In this document: in pieces, positions 1 to 6,796 of the stretch
Layout of the letters: each line of letters opens with the position of its first letter
Numbering within the stretch: the first letter of the stretch is position 1
Assembly (NCBI GenBank): GCA_023261685.1
Contig: JAHFOM010000005.1
Coordinates: 1-23,203 of the forward strand
Direction of reading: 5' to 3'
DNA length: 23,203 nucleotides
DNA from: Candidatus Moraniibacteriota bacterium
Lineage (GTDB): Bacteria; Patescibacteriota; Minisyncoccia; Moranbacterales; UBA1568
The notes under the pieces: generated by a model
The model's input: the letters and a program-made list of their open reading frames with translations, nothing else
What the model was told of the DNA's origin: nothing
The model's database searches: none
Made by a program: the position numbers and the translations under genes

Positions 1-2
1 AT

Positions 3-1283
3 TTTTCACAGGATATGGCTGAAACCCGCGGGCCGAAGATTGTCCGGATGCTTGAGCAAGTCGGTTTCGTCGCCCACCGCCAGACGGACTCGGTTCTTGA
101 GGCGCTCATCCTAGAATCGGCACTCATCAAAGCACACCAGCCACCCTACAATACCGATGCCAAAGACGACAAGAGCTATCAGCACGTCGTCATAACTCAA
201 GAGCAATTTCCTCGTGTGTTGATAGTGCGCGGGAGAGATCTCGAAAACCAACAACTGACTCTCGCCACGTCCAGTGTCCGTGGACAGGCAACCAACAACC
301 AACAATCAAAAAAAGAATATCAATATGTATTCGGACCATTTCCATCCGGCGGGGCTCTGCGCGAGGCGTTGAAAATTATCCGCAAGCTGTTTCCTTTTCG
401 CGACAAATGTTCACCCGCCGAAGCTTTAGCGAAGGAGGGCAAACCAGTGAATAGCCAACAGGAAACAGTTAGCAGCAAAGCAAAAGATCTAGAATCTTTT
501 TGGAGGGGAAAGGCCCCGAAGCAAGTTCGGGACACGGCTTTGCGTGCAAAGCCGTGTTTTTCAGCACAGATCGGGCTTTGTCCGGGCGTGTGCACCGGAG
601 CGATATCGGCGCGCGAATATCGGCGGACCATCAATCACATCCGTTTATTTTTCGAGGGACGCAAGCCGGCGCTTATCAAGAAACTGGAACGAGAAATGCG
701 GATAGCGGTGAAGCAGTTGAATTTTGAAAAAGCTGGTGATCTTAAAAAAACACTGTTCGGGCTGCGCCACATTCAGGACGTCACTCTTTTGAAAGACGAT
801 TGGCAGTCAGTAGGCAGTCGAGAACAGCCGACACGGATTGAGGCGTATGATGTGGCGCATCTCGGAGGGGACGCCAGCGTGGGTGTGATAGCGGTAGTAC
901 AGGAGAGTGTACCGGAAAAATCATCGTACAAGAAATTCATTCTGCGGGAACATCACAACGGAAACGACTTGACTGCTCTGGCAGAAATATGTACTCGCCG
1001 GTTCCGGCATACGGAGTGGCGGTTGCCGGACATTATCGTGGTAGATGGCGCGGAGCTTCAAATCAGAATTGCCAAACAGGGTATCCGCCACTTAGCGGTG
1101 AAACCGCTCAGTGATATTGTTGTGGTTGGCGTGGTCAAGAATGCCAAGCACCAGCCGGAGCGCCTAATCGGAGATGAAGACATCATCAAGCGTTTCAAGA
1201 AAGAGATCTTGCTCGCCAATAGCGAGGCGCACCGTTTCGCCATCACCTTCCACCGCCATCGCCGTACCAAAGAGTTTTTGTGA
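3..1283 (+). CDS. uvrC: UvrC, excinuclease ABC subunit C (5' end outside window; short C-terminus)
   Basis: UvrC makes both incisions around a UvrB-bound lesion in nucleotide excision repair. The frame is open to the window edge, so the start and the first half of the GIY-YIG nuclease domain are missing. Visible parts, numbered from the first Met at 15: the end of the GIY-YIG domain (LEALILESALIK, then KDDKSY), the FGPFPSG and IGLCPGVCTG motifs, a UVR helix pair near 220-250 (MRIAVKQLNFEKAGDLK), and an RNase H-like nuclease domain. The expected catalytic residues are present: Asp of EAYDVAH (about 279), Asp of IIVVDGA and His of EAHRFA. The protein stops right after HRRTKEFL, so the C-terminal helix-hairpin-helix domain of standard UvrC is absent. 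The segment between the UVR and RNase H domains is also much shorter than in E. coli UvrC. Linker regions at about 243-315 and 411-551 are expanded by repeat-like DNA. uvrA lies downstream but is not co-operonic. Confidence 0.93.
   Translation, partial: FSQDMAETRGPKIVRMLEQVGFVAHRQTDSVLEALILESALIKAHQPPYNTDAKDDKSYQHVVITQEQFPRVLIVRGRDLENQQLTLATSSVRGQATNNQQSKKEYQYVFGPFPSGGALREALKIIRKLFPFRDKCSPAEALAKEGKPVNSQQETVSSKAKDLESFWRGKAPKQVRDTALRAKPCFSAQIGLCPGVCTGAISAREYRRTINHIRLFFEGRKPALIKKLEREMRIAVKQLNFEKAGDLKKTLFGLRHIQDVTLLKDDWQSVGSREQPTRIEAYDVAHLGGDASVGVIAVVQESVPEKSSYKKFILREHHNGNDLTALAEICTRRFRHTEWRLPDIIVVDGAELQIRIAKQGIRHLAVKPLSDIVVVGVVKNAKHQPERLIGDEDIIKRFKKEILLANSEAHRFAITFHRHRRTKEFL
411..557 (+). repeat. 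Hairpin-rich repeat sequence embedded in uvrC
   Basis: Three consecutive stem-loops lie in frame between the conserved RDKC and PCF motifs of UvrC. First is CCCGCC (414-419) with GGAGGG (434-439), one mismatch. Second is CCCGAA (515-520) with TTCGGG (526-531). Third is a perfect 12-bp stem, ACACGGCTTTGC (532-543) with GCAAAGCCGTGT (546-557). E. coli UvrC has only about ten residues here; this protein has 47. The pattern suggests intergenic-type repeats inserted into a permissive loop. Confidence 0.7.
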
Positions 1284-1310
1284 TAGCGATTACCCATTGA
1301 CAGGAAAGTA

Positions 1311-1319
1311 TGGTATACT
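1311..1319 (+). promoter_or_regulatory. Extended -10 promoter of the pilin-like gene
   Basis: TGG-TATACT (TGnTATAAT type) lies 36 bases before the ATG at 1355. A TTGACA at 1297-1302 is only 11 bases upstream of the hexamer, too close to be its -35. The extended -10 is also part of a 7-bp inverted repeat, AAAGTAT-GGT-ATACTTT. Confidence 0.5.
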
Positions 1320-1354
1320 TTGGATAGAAAAGAGATAATTTTTTTTATAAAAAT

Positions 1355-1615
1355 ATGCTACATAAACTCAAACTCTTTCTTCCGAAGAAAGGATCTGTTC
1401 TGGTTTTGTCGTTGATTATTCTGGCTTTTATGCTGGTGTCGGCGCTTTCAGTTGCCACGATTTCCGTGACTGAAAAGCGCGCTTCGCTCGCGACTGACAA
1501 ATCCAGCCGGTCGTTTCAGGTGGCAGACACCGGCGTGGAGATGGTGCTTCAGCAGATATATAAGAATAGCCACACTGATCTCAATACTTTGGCTAGTGCG
1601 TTGGGGGGGGTGTAA
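1355..1615 (+). CDS. PilX/GspK-like pilin, N-terminal part (frame broken at a G8 tract)
   Basis: This 86-residue frame encodes the N-terminal part of a pilin-like protein. A basic leader ends in KKG, followed by a hydrophobic helix at about residues 14-36 (SVLVLSLIILAFMLVSALSV) and then TEKRASLATDKSSRSFQVADTGVE, typical of the PilX/GspK minor pilin N-terminus. There is no Glu at position +5 after the Gly, as in GspK-type pseudopilins. The frame ends on TAA immediately after eight consecutive G (1603-1610). The continuation of the protein is in the next frame and starts inside the same G run, so seven G would restore one protein of about 263 residues. The gene is therefore phase-variable, slippage-decoded, pseudogenised or misread by sequencing. 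It has an extended -10 promoter upstream but no clear ribosome-binding site. Confidence 0.7.
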   Translation: MLHKLKLFLPKKGSVLVLSLIILAFMLVSALSVATISVTEKRASLATDKSSRSFQVADTGVEMVLQQIYKNSHTDLNTLASALGGV

Positions 1616-2147
1616 TAACGGTGAGATTTCAAACAGTAGTGCTGGGTACGTAGTTTCTTTTCTTGACGGTGCTGGCGTGAAGATTGATTGTAACATTCCG
1701 ACTTGGAGAAGTGATGTTGCCAAAATCAAATCCGAAGGTACTGCCGGCAACACCAAGCGCGCGGTGGAAGTTGCCATCGCCGCAGTAGATACGGGTAAGT
1801 ATCAGACGAGTTGTAGTGTTAATACTGGTGACATTAGTGGACTTAGTATTAGTTATAGGATGTTATGTGTTCGTATTAATACGAGTACGGGAGATACAAA
1901 ATGTCAGTCTGCTCGTCCAGATCAGCCCGCAGCAACGTGGAATAATTGTGGAGCGGGTGATCCGTGGGGCGCATCTGGCGCCGGTGATATAGGCAAGTAT
2001 CAGATAAGTTGTAGTGTTACTGATTCTAGTTTTTCCGAGAGTTTATTATGTGTTCGTACTGATACAACTACGGGAAATAGAGAATGTAAATACGCTGCGC
2101 CCACGGTTTCACCAATGTGGGTGGATTGTCCAGCTGGCAATCCTTAG
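1596..2147 (+). CDS. Pilin-like protein, C-terminal part with two Cys-rich repeats (out of frame with its N-terminus)
   Basis: The frame opens with a GTG inside the poly-G region, but this is unlikely to be a true start because there is no RBS and it directly continues the pilin encoded at 1355. The first 60 residues (CNNGEISNSSAGYVVSF... through TKRAVEVAIAA) look like the body and end of a PilX-type pilin. Two tandem repeats follow, beginning GKYQTSCSV (1794) and GKYQISCSV (1992), each with four Cys in the pattern SC, LCVR, (K/E)C and W..C. Extracellular disulfides are a plausible inference. The second repeat ends at GNP-TAG, where the first has DP-TGG, so one base change may have created the stop. 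The function of the Cys-rich unit is not recognised. Confidence 0.6.
   Translation: MRWGGCNNGEISNSSAGYVVSFLDGAGVKIDCNIPTWRSDVAKIKSEGTAGNTKRAVEVAIAAVDTGKYQTSCSVNTGDISGLSISYRMLCVRINTSTGDTKCQSARPDQPAATWNNCGAGDPWGASGAGDIGKYQISCSVTDSSFSESLLCVRTDTTTGNRECKYAAPTVSPMWVDCPAGNP
1603..1610 (+). repeat. Poly-G tract (8 G) at the frame break
   Basis: Eight G in a row sit exactly where the pilin frame is lost. With eight, the N-terminal frame reads GTG TAA and stops. With seven, it runs straight into the downstream pilin frame. Confidence 0.9.
1794..2147 (+). repeat. Tandem Cys-rich coding repeat (2 units)
   Basis: Unit 1 is 1794-1991 (66 codons) and unit 2 is 1992-2147 (51 codons plus stop). Shared protein pattern: GKYQ.SCSV, then LCVR..T.TG...C..A.P, then W..C.AG.P. 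Similarity is visible at DNA level, for example AAGTATCAG and TTATGTGTTCGTA in both units. Confidence 0.8.
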
Positions 2148-2391
2148 AAGAAGATAGCCGATACTGTCCTTGGTTAGAGTCATGGTACAATGCGCGTGTT
2201 GCTGAATTAGCTTTTAAGCAAAGACGTTTTAGCTATGATTGGATTGACGAGCCGTGGATTGGCAAAGATGTGTTGCTCTTCGGCGTCGCACAGCTCCAAA
2301 ATTGCTTGCCGAGATTCCTCGGTAAGCGCCAGTCACGAAATCAAGGGTCGCGAGTAATCGGGGTCCTTTTTTATTTTACAAACGTTGCGTA
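2148..2391. other. Gene-free stretch after the pilin-like gene
   Basis: I see no convincing gene here. A 91-codon frame across it (2117-2392) begins inside the pilin frame, has no ribosome-binding site, and has an unusual Trp-rich composition. A small hairpin, CCGAG-ATTC-CTCGG, and a T-rich run (CCTTTTTTATTTT, near 2365) could be remnants of a terminator, although no good stem precedes the T run. A TGGTACAAT motif near 2182 resembles the extended -10 elements elsewhere in the window but has no gene after it. Confidence 0.4.
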
Positions 2392-2394
2392 GAG

Positions 2395-2554
2395 GAAGCC
2401 ATCCCGTCGCAAGAATCTTCCCGGGAGAGTTGAAGTTTTTTCGAGCACGGTGCCGTCACACCAGAGTGGGACGGATCGAAAAAATTTCATAAAGGAGTTC
2501 ACCGCTGGGTGAACGACTGGCTCCCGGGAAGGTTGCTTGGGATTGGGAGGCTTC
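2395..2554. repeat. 160-bp snap-back element with three-way-junction fold
   Basis: The outer stem pairs GAAGCC (2395-2400) with GGCTTC (2549-2554) and the perfect 11-bp arm CTTCCCGGGAG (2417-2427) with CTCCCGGGAAG (2521-2531), with imperfect pairing between. Two hairpins sit inside. One has TTTTTTCGA (2436-2444) with TCGAAAAAA (2476-2484), continuing as CCGTC (2453-2457) with GACGG (2470-2474). The other is GTTCACC (2497-2503) with GGTGAAC (2508-2514). It may be a structured RNA or a MITE-like element; I do not recognise a known family. Confidence 0.7.
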
Positions 2555-2645
2555 TTCAGTGAAGTGATAAAAAAGATTTTCTTCTACAGAAGACTGGGGG
2601 TTTACAGCATCGTCAAAAGAGAGTACACTGGAAACCAATCAGCTC

Positions 2646-2701
2646 TTGTTTCCAAGCGATCAGATGCTCTATTTTTGTTCCCAAGCGACCAGACGCTCTA
2701 T
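2646..2701 (+). repeat. 27-bp imperfect tandem duplication overlapping the uvrA start
   Basis: Copies at 2646-2672 and 2675-2701 differ at four positions; both contain CCAAGCGA and end in GCTCTAT. The second copy supplies the first two bases of the chosen uvrA ATG. This could be an operator pair or simply a local duplication. Confidence 0.75.
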
Positions 2702-5498
2702 GCCAGCAAAAAAATCAGTCATTGAAATTCGTGGGGCGCGAGTCAATAATTTAAAGAATATCGACGTCGATATCCCGCGTGATGCGCTGGTCGTCATTAC
2801 GGGGCTTTCTGGTTCGGGAAAATCCTCGCTGGCTTTCGATACACTCTTCGCAGAAGCGAATCGACGTTATGTCGAGTCGCTTTCTTCGTACGCGCGCAAT
2901 TTTCTGGACGGGTTCGATAAGCCCGATGTCGACGCCATCCGTAATCTCTCACCGGCAATTTCTATCGATCAGAAAAGCGTCTCGCGGAGTCCGCGCTCGA
3001 CTGTCGGGACGATGACGGAGGTGTATGATTATCTGCGCATTCTGTTCGCCAAGCTGGGAATCCCGCATTGCCCGCAGTGTGGCAAACAACTTTCAAGAAA
3101 GAACACTCATCAGATACTCGACGAAATTTTACAGCTGCCGGACGACACGTCGCTTATTTTTATCGCTGAAAGCAAATTGTTGGCGGGGAAAACCGAACGT
3201 GAAGCGCTGGCGTTGGTCAACACATGGGGGTATGTGCGTGTTTTTTTTCGAGGCGAATTGCTGCCGATCGCTGATGCAATCGCTCTGGCGTCGGCGACAG
3301 AGGTGAGTACCATCCTGGTGATTATCGATCGGCTGACCCTCAATCTCACGCGTCCTGATAAAGAGCGTATTTTGGACTCTCTGCAAACGGCTTTTCGCGT
3401 GGGGCAGGGGACGTTTACGCTCCGTATCGGCGATACCGGCGAAGACCGTCTGTATAATGAAGAATACCACTGCGAAACCTGTGACCTCTACCTACCGGAG
3501 TTTACGCCGAGCCACTTTTCTTTCAACAGTCCCGAAGGCGCGTGCGAAAAATGTTCCGGTCTCGGCGTGACGCTGGAATTTGACCTCGATCTCGTCATTC
3601 CCAATAAGAATCTGACGCTTGCCGAGGGAGCGATCCGTCCGTGGAACAAAATGAATGGTGAGCGTCACAATGGCAATGGACCGATGCAGTGGCTGCGCGA
3701 AGCCAGCCGCCAGCACAAATTCTCATTGGATGTGCCGATCAAGAAACTCTCTGCCAAGCATTTTACGCTGATAGTGGAGGGGGAGCAGGGCAATCGTCAG
3801 GATGCTTTTCCTGGCGTGTTGGCGCTGTTGGAAAAGAAATATCGCGAAACGAAGTCAGATCACTTGCGTACCGACATCGAGGCGTATATGCTCACCAGGC
3901 TTTGTCCGGTTTGTGTCGGCAAGCGCCTCAAGCTCTCTTCGCTTGCTGTCCGAATAGAAGGGTTTTCTATTGATGATCTGGTTGCCGCGAGTACGGATGC
4001 GTTTTTGGAAACGTTGAAAACGCTCCGGCAGACATTGCTGGCAACCGGTGAACGAGGCATCATCGAGCCATTGTTTCGTGAAATGGAAACGCGGATGCGG
4101 GCGGTGAAAAAGGTGGGGTTGGGATATTTGGAACTCTCGCGCGGCGCGGACACGCTCTCCGGCGGAGAAGCTCAGCGCATCCGTCTGTCGGTGCAGATGA
4201 AATCAGGTCTCTCCGGCATCATTTATGTTTTGGATGAGCCGTCGATCGGACTGCATAGCCGCGATACGGAACGGCTGATCAGCGCGTTGGAAGATCTGCG
4301 AACAGCCAATAACTCACTTGTCGTCGTGGAGCACGACGTGTCGATTATGCGCAAGGCGGACTATATCATCGATATGGGGCCGGGCGCGGGTATCGAAGGG
4401 GGCGAAGTGATTTTTGCCGGAACACCACAAGCGCTGATGCAGTCGAAGTTATTGACGGGACAGTATCTTTCCGGCAAGCGGACGATATCCGAAGAGAAGA
4501 AGGTTCGGCGAACGAGCAAAACGGCGATTACCGTTTTCGGAGCGACAGAACACAATCTGAAAAATATCGACGTCAAGATCCCTCTGGGGTTACTGGTGGC
4601 AGTGTCCGGAGTTTCCGGTTCGGGCAAATCCAGTCTGGTGCACGGTATTTTGTCGCGGGCGCTGTCAAAGTTTTTCTATCATGCTAAGACCGAACCGGGC
4701 GCGCACAAAAGAATCGAAGGGTTCGCTCATATCAACAAGGTGATCGCCGTGACGCAGTCTCCTATCGGACGGACACCGCGTTCCAACGCCGCGACGTATA
4801 CCGGTATTTTTAGTCTGATCCGGGACTTGTTCGCGGGGACGCAGGAAGCCAGCCGCGAGAAATATTCCGCCAGTCATTTCAGTTTCAATATGCGTGGTGG
4901 ACGTTGCGAGACCTGTCAAGGCGGCGGGATGAAGAAAATCGAGATGTACCTCTTGCCGGATGTTTATGTGCCTTGCGAAGCGTGCCGGGGGACGCGGTAT
5001 AATGCGAAAACGCTGGCAATCGAATACCGCGGAACGAATATCGCCGATGTGCTGCGTATGACGGTGACGGAGGCACGACATTTTTTTCTCGACCAGCCGA
5101 TGATTGAAGAGAAATTGCGGATACTCGAAGAAGTCGGTCTCGGGTATCTGGTGCTCGGGCAGAGCGCGACCAATCTCTCCGGCGGCGAAGCTCAGCGTAT
5201 CAAGCTGGGAACAGAGCTGGCGCGCAAATCCACTGGTAAGACGCTCTATATTTTGGATGAGCCGACGATCGGGTTACATTTTGAAGACGTGCGGCGGCTG
5301 CTCGAGGTATTGGAAGCGCTTGTCGACAAGGGGAACAGCGTCTTGGTCGTAGAGCATAATCTGGATATCATCCGCGCTGCGGACTGGGTGTTGGAGCTTG
5401 GTCCGGATGGCGGCGCAGCCGGTGGTGAGCTTATTTTTTCCGGCCCTCCTGAGAAACTGAAGAGCTGTAAAAGAAGCTTCACGGCGAAATATTTGTGA
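2700..5498 (+). CDS. uvrA: UvrA, excinuclease ABC subunit A
   Basis: UvrA is the damage-sensing ABC ATPase that loads UvrB in nucleotide excision repair. From the ATG at 2700 it is 932 residues, the normal family length, and begins MPAKKSVIEIRGARVNNLKN as expected. A TTG 54 bases upstream would add a tail encoded by the tandem duplication, so I rejected it. Domains in order: first Walker A GLSGSGKSS (about 35-43), Cys pairs CPQC, CETC and CEKC in the insertion and zinc region, first signature LSGGEAQR (about 485) with Walker B IIYVLDEPSIGLH, second Walker A GVSGSGKSS (about 637-645), zinc motif CETC...CEAC (about 735-760), and second signature LSGGEAQR (about 825) with LYILDEPTIGLH. All ATPase and zinc motifs appear intact. 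There is no clear Shine-Dalgarno site. uvrC is upstream but separated by other genes. Confidence 0.97.
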   Translation: MPAKKSVIEIRGARVNNLKNIDVDIPRDALVVITGLSGSGKSSLAFDTLFAEANRRYVESLSSYARNFLDGFDKPDVDAIRNLSPAISIDQKSVSRSPRSTVGTMTEVYDYLRILFAKLGIPHCPQCGKQLSRKNTHQILDEILQLPDDTSLIFIAESKLLAGKTEREALALVNTWGYVRVFFRGELLPIADAIALASATEVSTILVIIDRLTLNLTRPDKERILDSLQTAFRVGQGTFTLRIGDTGEDRLYNEEYHCETCDLYLPEFTPSHFSFNSPEGACEKCSGLGVTLEFDLDLVIPNKNLTLAEGAIRPWNKMNGERHNGNGPMQWLREASRQHKFSLDVPIKKLSAKHFTLIVEGEQGNRQDAFPGVLALLEKKYRETKSDHLRTDIEAYMLTRLCPVCVGKRLKLSSLAVRIEGFSIDDLVAASTDAFLETLKTLRQTLLATGERGIIEPLFREMETRMRAVKKVGLGYLELSRGADTLSGGEAQRIRLSVQMKSGLSGIIYVLDEPSIGLHSRDTERLISALEDLRTANNSLVVVEHDVSIMRKADYIIDMGPGAGIEGGEVIFAGTPQALMQSKLLTGQYLSGKRTISEEKKVRRTSKTAITVFGATEHNLKNIDVKIPLGLLVAVSGVSGSGKSSLVHGILSRALSKFFYHAKTEPGAHKRIEGFAHINKVIAVTQSPIGRTPRSNAATYTGIFSLIRDLFAGTQEASREKYSASHFSFNMRGGRCETCQGGGMKKIEMYLLPDVYVPCEACRGTRYNAKTLAIEYRGTNIADVLRMTVTEARHFFLDQPMIEEKLRILEEVGLGYLVLGQSATNLSGGEAQRIKLGTELARKSTGKTLYILDEPTIGLHFEDVRRLLEVLEALVDKGNSVLVVEHNLDIIRAADWVLELGPDGGAAGGELIFSGPPEKLKSCKRSFTAKYL

Positions 5499-5837
5499 AG
5501 TTGCTTTGTGTGTCATTTTCCAAAAAGTATTTTTCTTTTCTCTACCCCGCCTCGAACGCTTTCTGATACAGCCGTAATTTTTCCAGAAGCATTCTTTTTT
5601 CTTCCCCTTTTCCTCCATCGAACTTTTCCGACTCAGTTGCCGAGAAACGTCTCTGTCCTGCGAAACGCGTCACGCTCCGTTTCTAGCGGCACTTTCATCG
5701 AAAAAGTTACCGATGGAGCACCGGATGAAGAAAAAAGAATGCTTCTGGAAAAATTGCTCCGTGTCTTTTGGCTTCATTCTTGATTCTGTATTCTCTTTTT
5801 TTATCTCTTATCCATCATCCTGTATCTTGGCACCGCT
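5499..5837. other. Intergenic region holding a dispersed palindromic repeat
   Basis: No gene is supported. Most of the space is the palindromic element at 5576-5755. The remaining bases before 5838 are T-rich low-complexity sequence (TATTCTC, TTATCTCTTATCC, ATCATCC) of the same kind as other spacers in the window. Confidence 0.6.
5576..5755 (-). repeat. Dispersed 180-bp palindromic element, copy 1
   Basis: Perfect 29-bp terminal inverted repeats lie at 5576-5604 and 5727-5755. The 122-bp core at 5605-5726 is the reverse complement of the core at 21295-21416, with four mismatches by my count. The core itself folds, for example CCATCGAACTTTT with AAAAGTTACCGATGG. The inner 13 bp of the arms (TTCTTTTTTCTTC) are shared with copy 2. 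The outer 16 bp (AATTTTTCCAGAAGCA) are unrelated to copy 2 but perfectly complementary across this element. Confidence 0.9.
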
Positions 5838-6761
5838 ATGAGCTATCATCTGGGAAAAAATATTACCGCCACGGTGACGTACTATGATGTTTTGGATATG
5901 CCGCTTTCGGCTTTTGAGATATGGAAACACCTGATGCTGCAGGAATCAGAACAGCCGAAAAGCAATCACGCCTCTACGTTGGGCGACGTTTTCCGGTTAC
6001 TGGCATCGGGACAGCTGAATACGAAAATACAGGAACAGGACGGATTCTATTTTTTGTCTGGACGAGCCGATCGTATCGCGGCACGTATTCGAGCGGAAAA
6101 AATCTCTGTTGCTAAGCTGAAACGGATGCGCCGTTTGGCGCGTGTCCTCGCGTTTGTCCCCTATGTGCGGATGGTTGGGGCGACTGGGAGTCTGGCGATG
6201 AAAAACGGTACGCGGGAGAGCGACTGGGATATGTTCGTGGTTTTACGCTCCGGGAAGATCTGGATCGGACGGACCATTTTGACCGGATTTCTTCATTTGA
6301 TCGGCAAGCGTCGTCACGGCAAGAAAATACGTGATCGCGCCTGTCTCAATTATTTCGTGACCGATGATAATTTGGAAATCGGCACCAAGGATCTCTTTTC
6401 TTCGCACGAGTACCGGTTTTTCATTCCGCTTCTGGGGTTTGACCTGTTTCAGATTTTCGAGCTCAAGAACCGCTGGATACGCGCGTACCGTCCGAATTTC
6501 GTGCCGACGACGCTTGCCAGTTTCTGGACCGTGAAGAAAACTCCCGGTACCATCCGCGTGCGTGGAGCGTTGGAATATTTCTTCAATTTCTTTGACCTTG
6601 AGTTATGGTTGTCCGGCTGGCAGAGAAAAAAAATTCAGCGCAATCCGAAAACTGCTCTTCGAGGGAGCCTCATAGAGACGAATGATCGCGCGCTGATTTT
6701 TTTACCCTCTCCGCGCGGACCCCGTGTTTTCCAGAAATTCAAAGAACGCTTAAGTGTTTGA
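5838..6761 (+). CDS. Predicted nucleotidyltransferase-fold protein
   Basis: This 307-residue protein has a minimal nucleotidyltransferase motif: GATGSLAMKNGTRESDWDMFV, with Gly117-Ser118 followed by Asp129-Trp-Asp131, matching the hG[S/G]...DhD pattern that binds metal-NTP. A possible third acidic site is LNYFVTDDN. The first 60 residues (YYDVLDMPLSAFEIWKHL) resemble a winged-helix or helix-turn-helix arm. Substrate is unknown; antibiotic or nucleotide adenylylation, toxin-type NMP transfer and a structural role are all possible. No sugar-phosphate or tRNA-binding domain is recognisable. It appears monocistronic, flanked on both sides by palindromic repeats. The start is the only upstream Met that keeps the helical arm; no RBS is visible, and a TATCTT hexamer ends nine bases before the ATG. 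Confidence 0.6.
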   Translation: MSYHLGKNITATVTYYDVLDMPLSAFEIWKHLMLQESEQPKSNHASTLGDVFRLLASGQLNTKIQEQDGFYFLSGRADRIAARIRAEKISVAKLKRMRRLARVLAFVPYVRMVGATGSLAMKNGTRESDWDMFVVLRSGKIWIGRTILTGFLHLIGKRRHGKKIRDRACLNYFVTDDNLEIGTKDLFSSHEYRFFIPLLGFDLFQIFELKNRWIRAYRPNFVPTTLASFWTVKKTPGTIRVRGALEYFFNFFDLELWLSGWQRKKIQRNPKTALRGSLIETNDRALIFLPSPRGPRVFQKFKERLSV

Positions 6762-6796
6762 GCCGTACGCTCATACGGATCCAAAACCTCCAGTAT

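Noticed and set aside
1281..1286. Reading TGA as Gly (Gracilibacteria/SR1 code) to extend UvrC
   Set aside because: The next codon is TAG, so nothing is gained; uvrA and rarA end correctly on TGA, and the pil ATGA overlaps are typical of a normal stop.
1297..1302. TTGACA as the -35 of the pilin-like gene promoter
   Set aside because: Only 11 bases separate it from the TATACT hexamer, too short for a sigma-70 type promoter.
1790..2147. CRISPR or other DNA-level array
   Set aside because: The two repeat units keep the reading frame and diverge as protein repeats; there are no uniform repeats and spacers anywhere in the window.
2117..2392. 91-codon + strand frame after the pilin gene
   Set aside because: It begins inside the pilin frame, has no ribosome-binding site, an odd Trp-rich composition and no family resemblance.
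2646..2699. TTG at 2646 as uvrA start
   Set aside because: The added 18 residues are encoded by the tandem duplication and do not match UvrA family N-termini.
5508..5783. A frame whose product matches part of a frame on the - strand at 21097-21804
   Set aside because: The similarity (for example LPRNVSVLRNASRSVSSGTF) comes entirely from the palindromic DNA repeat; neither frame has a start signal and the second runs antisense through pepA.
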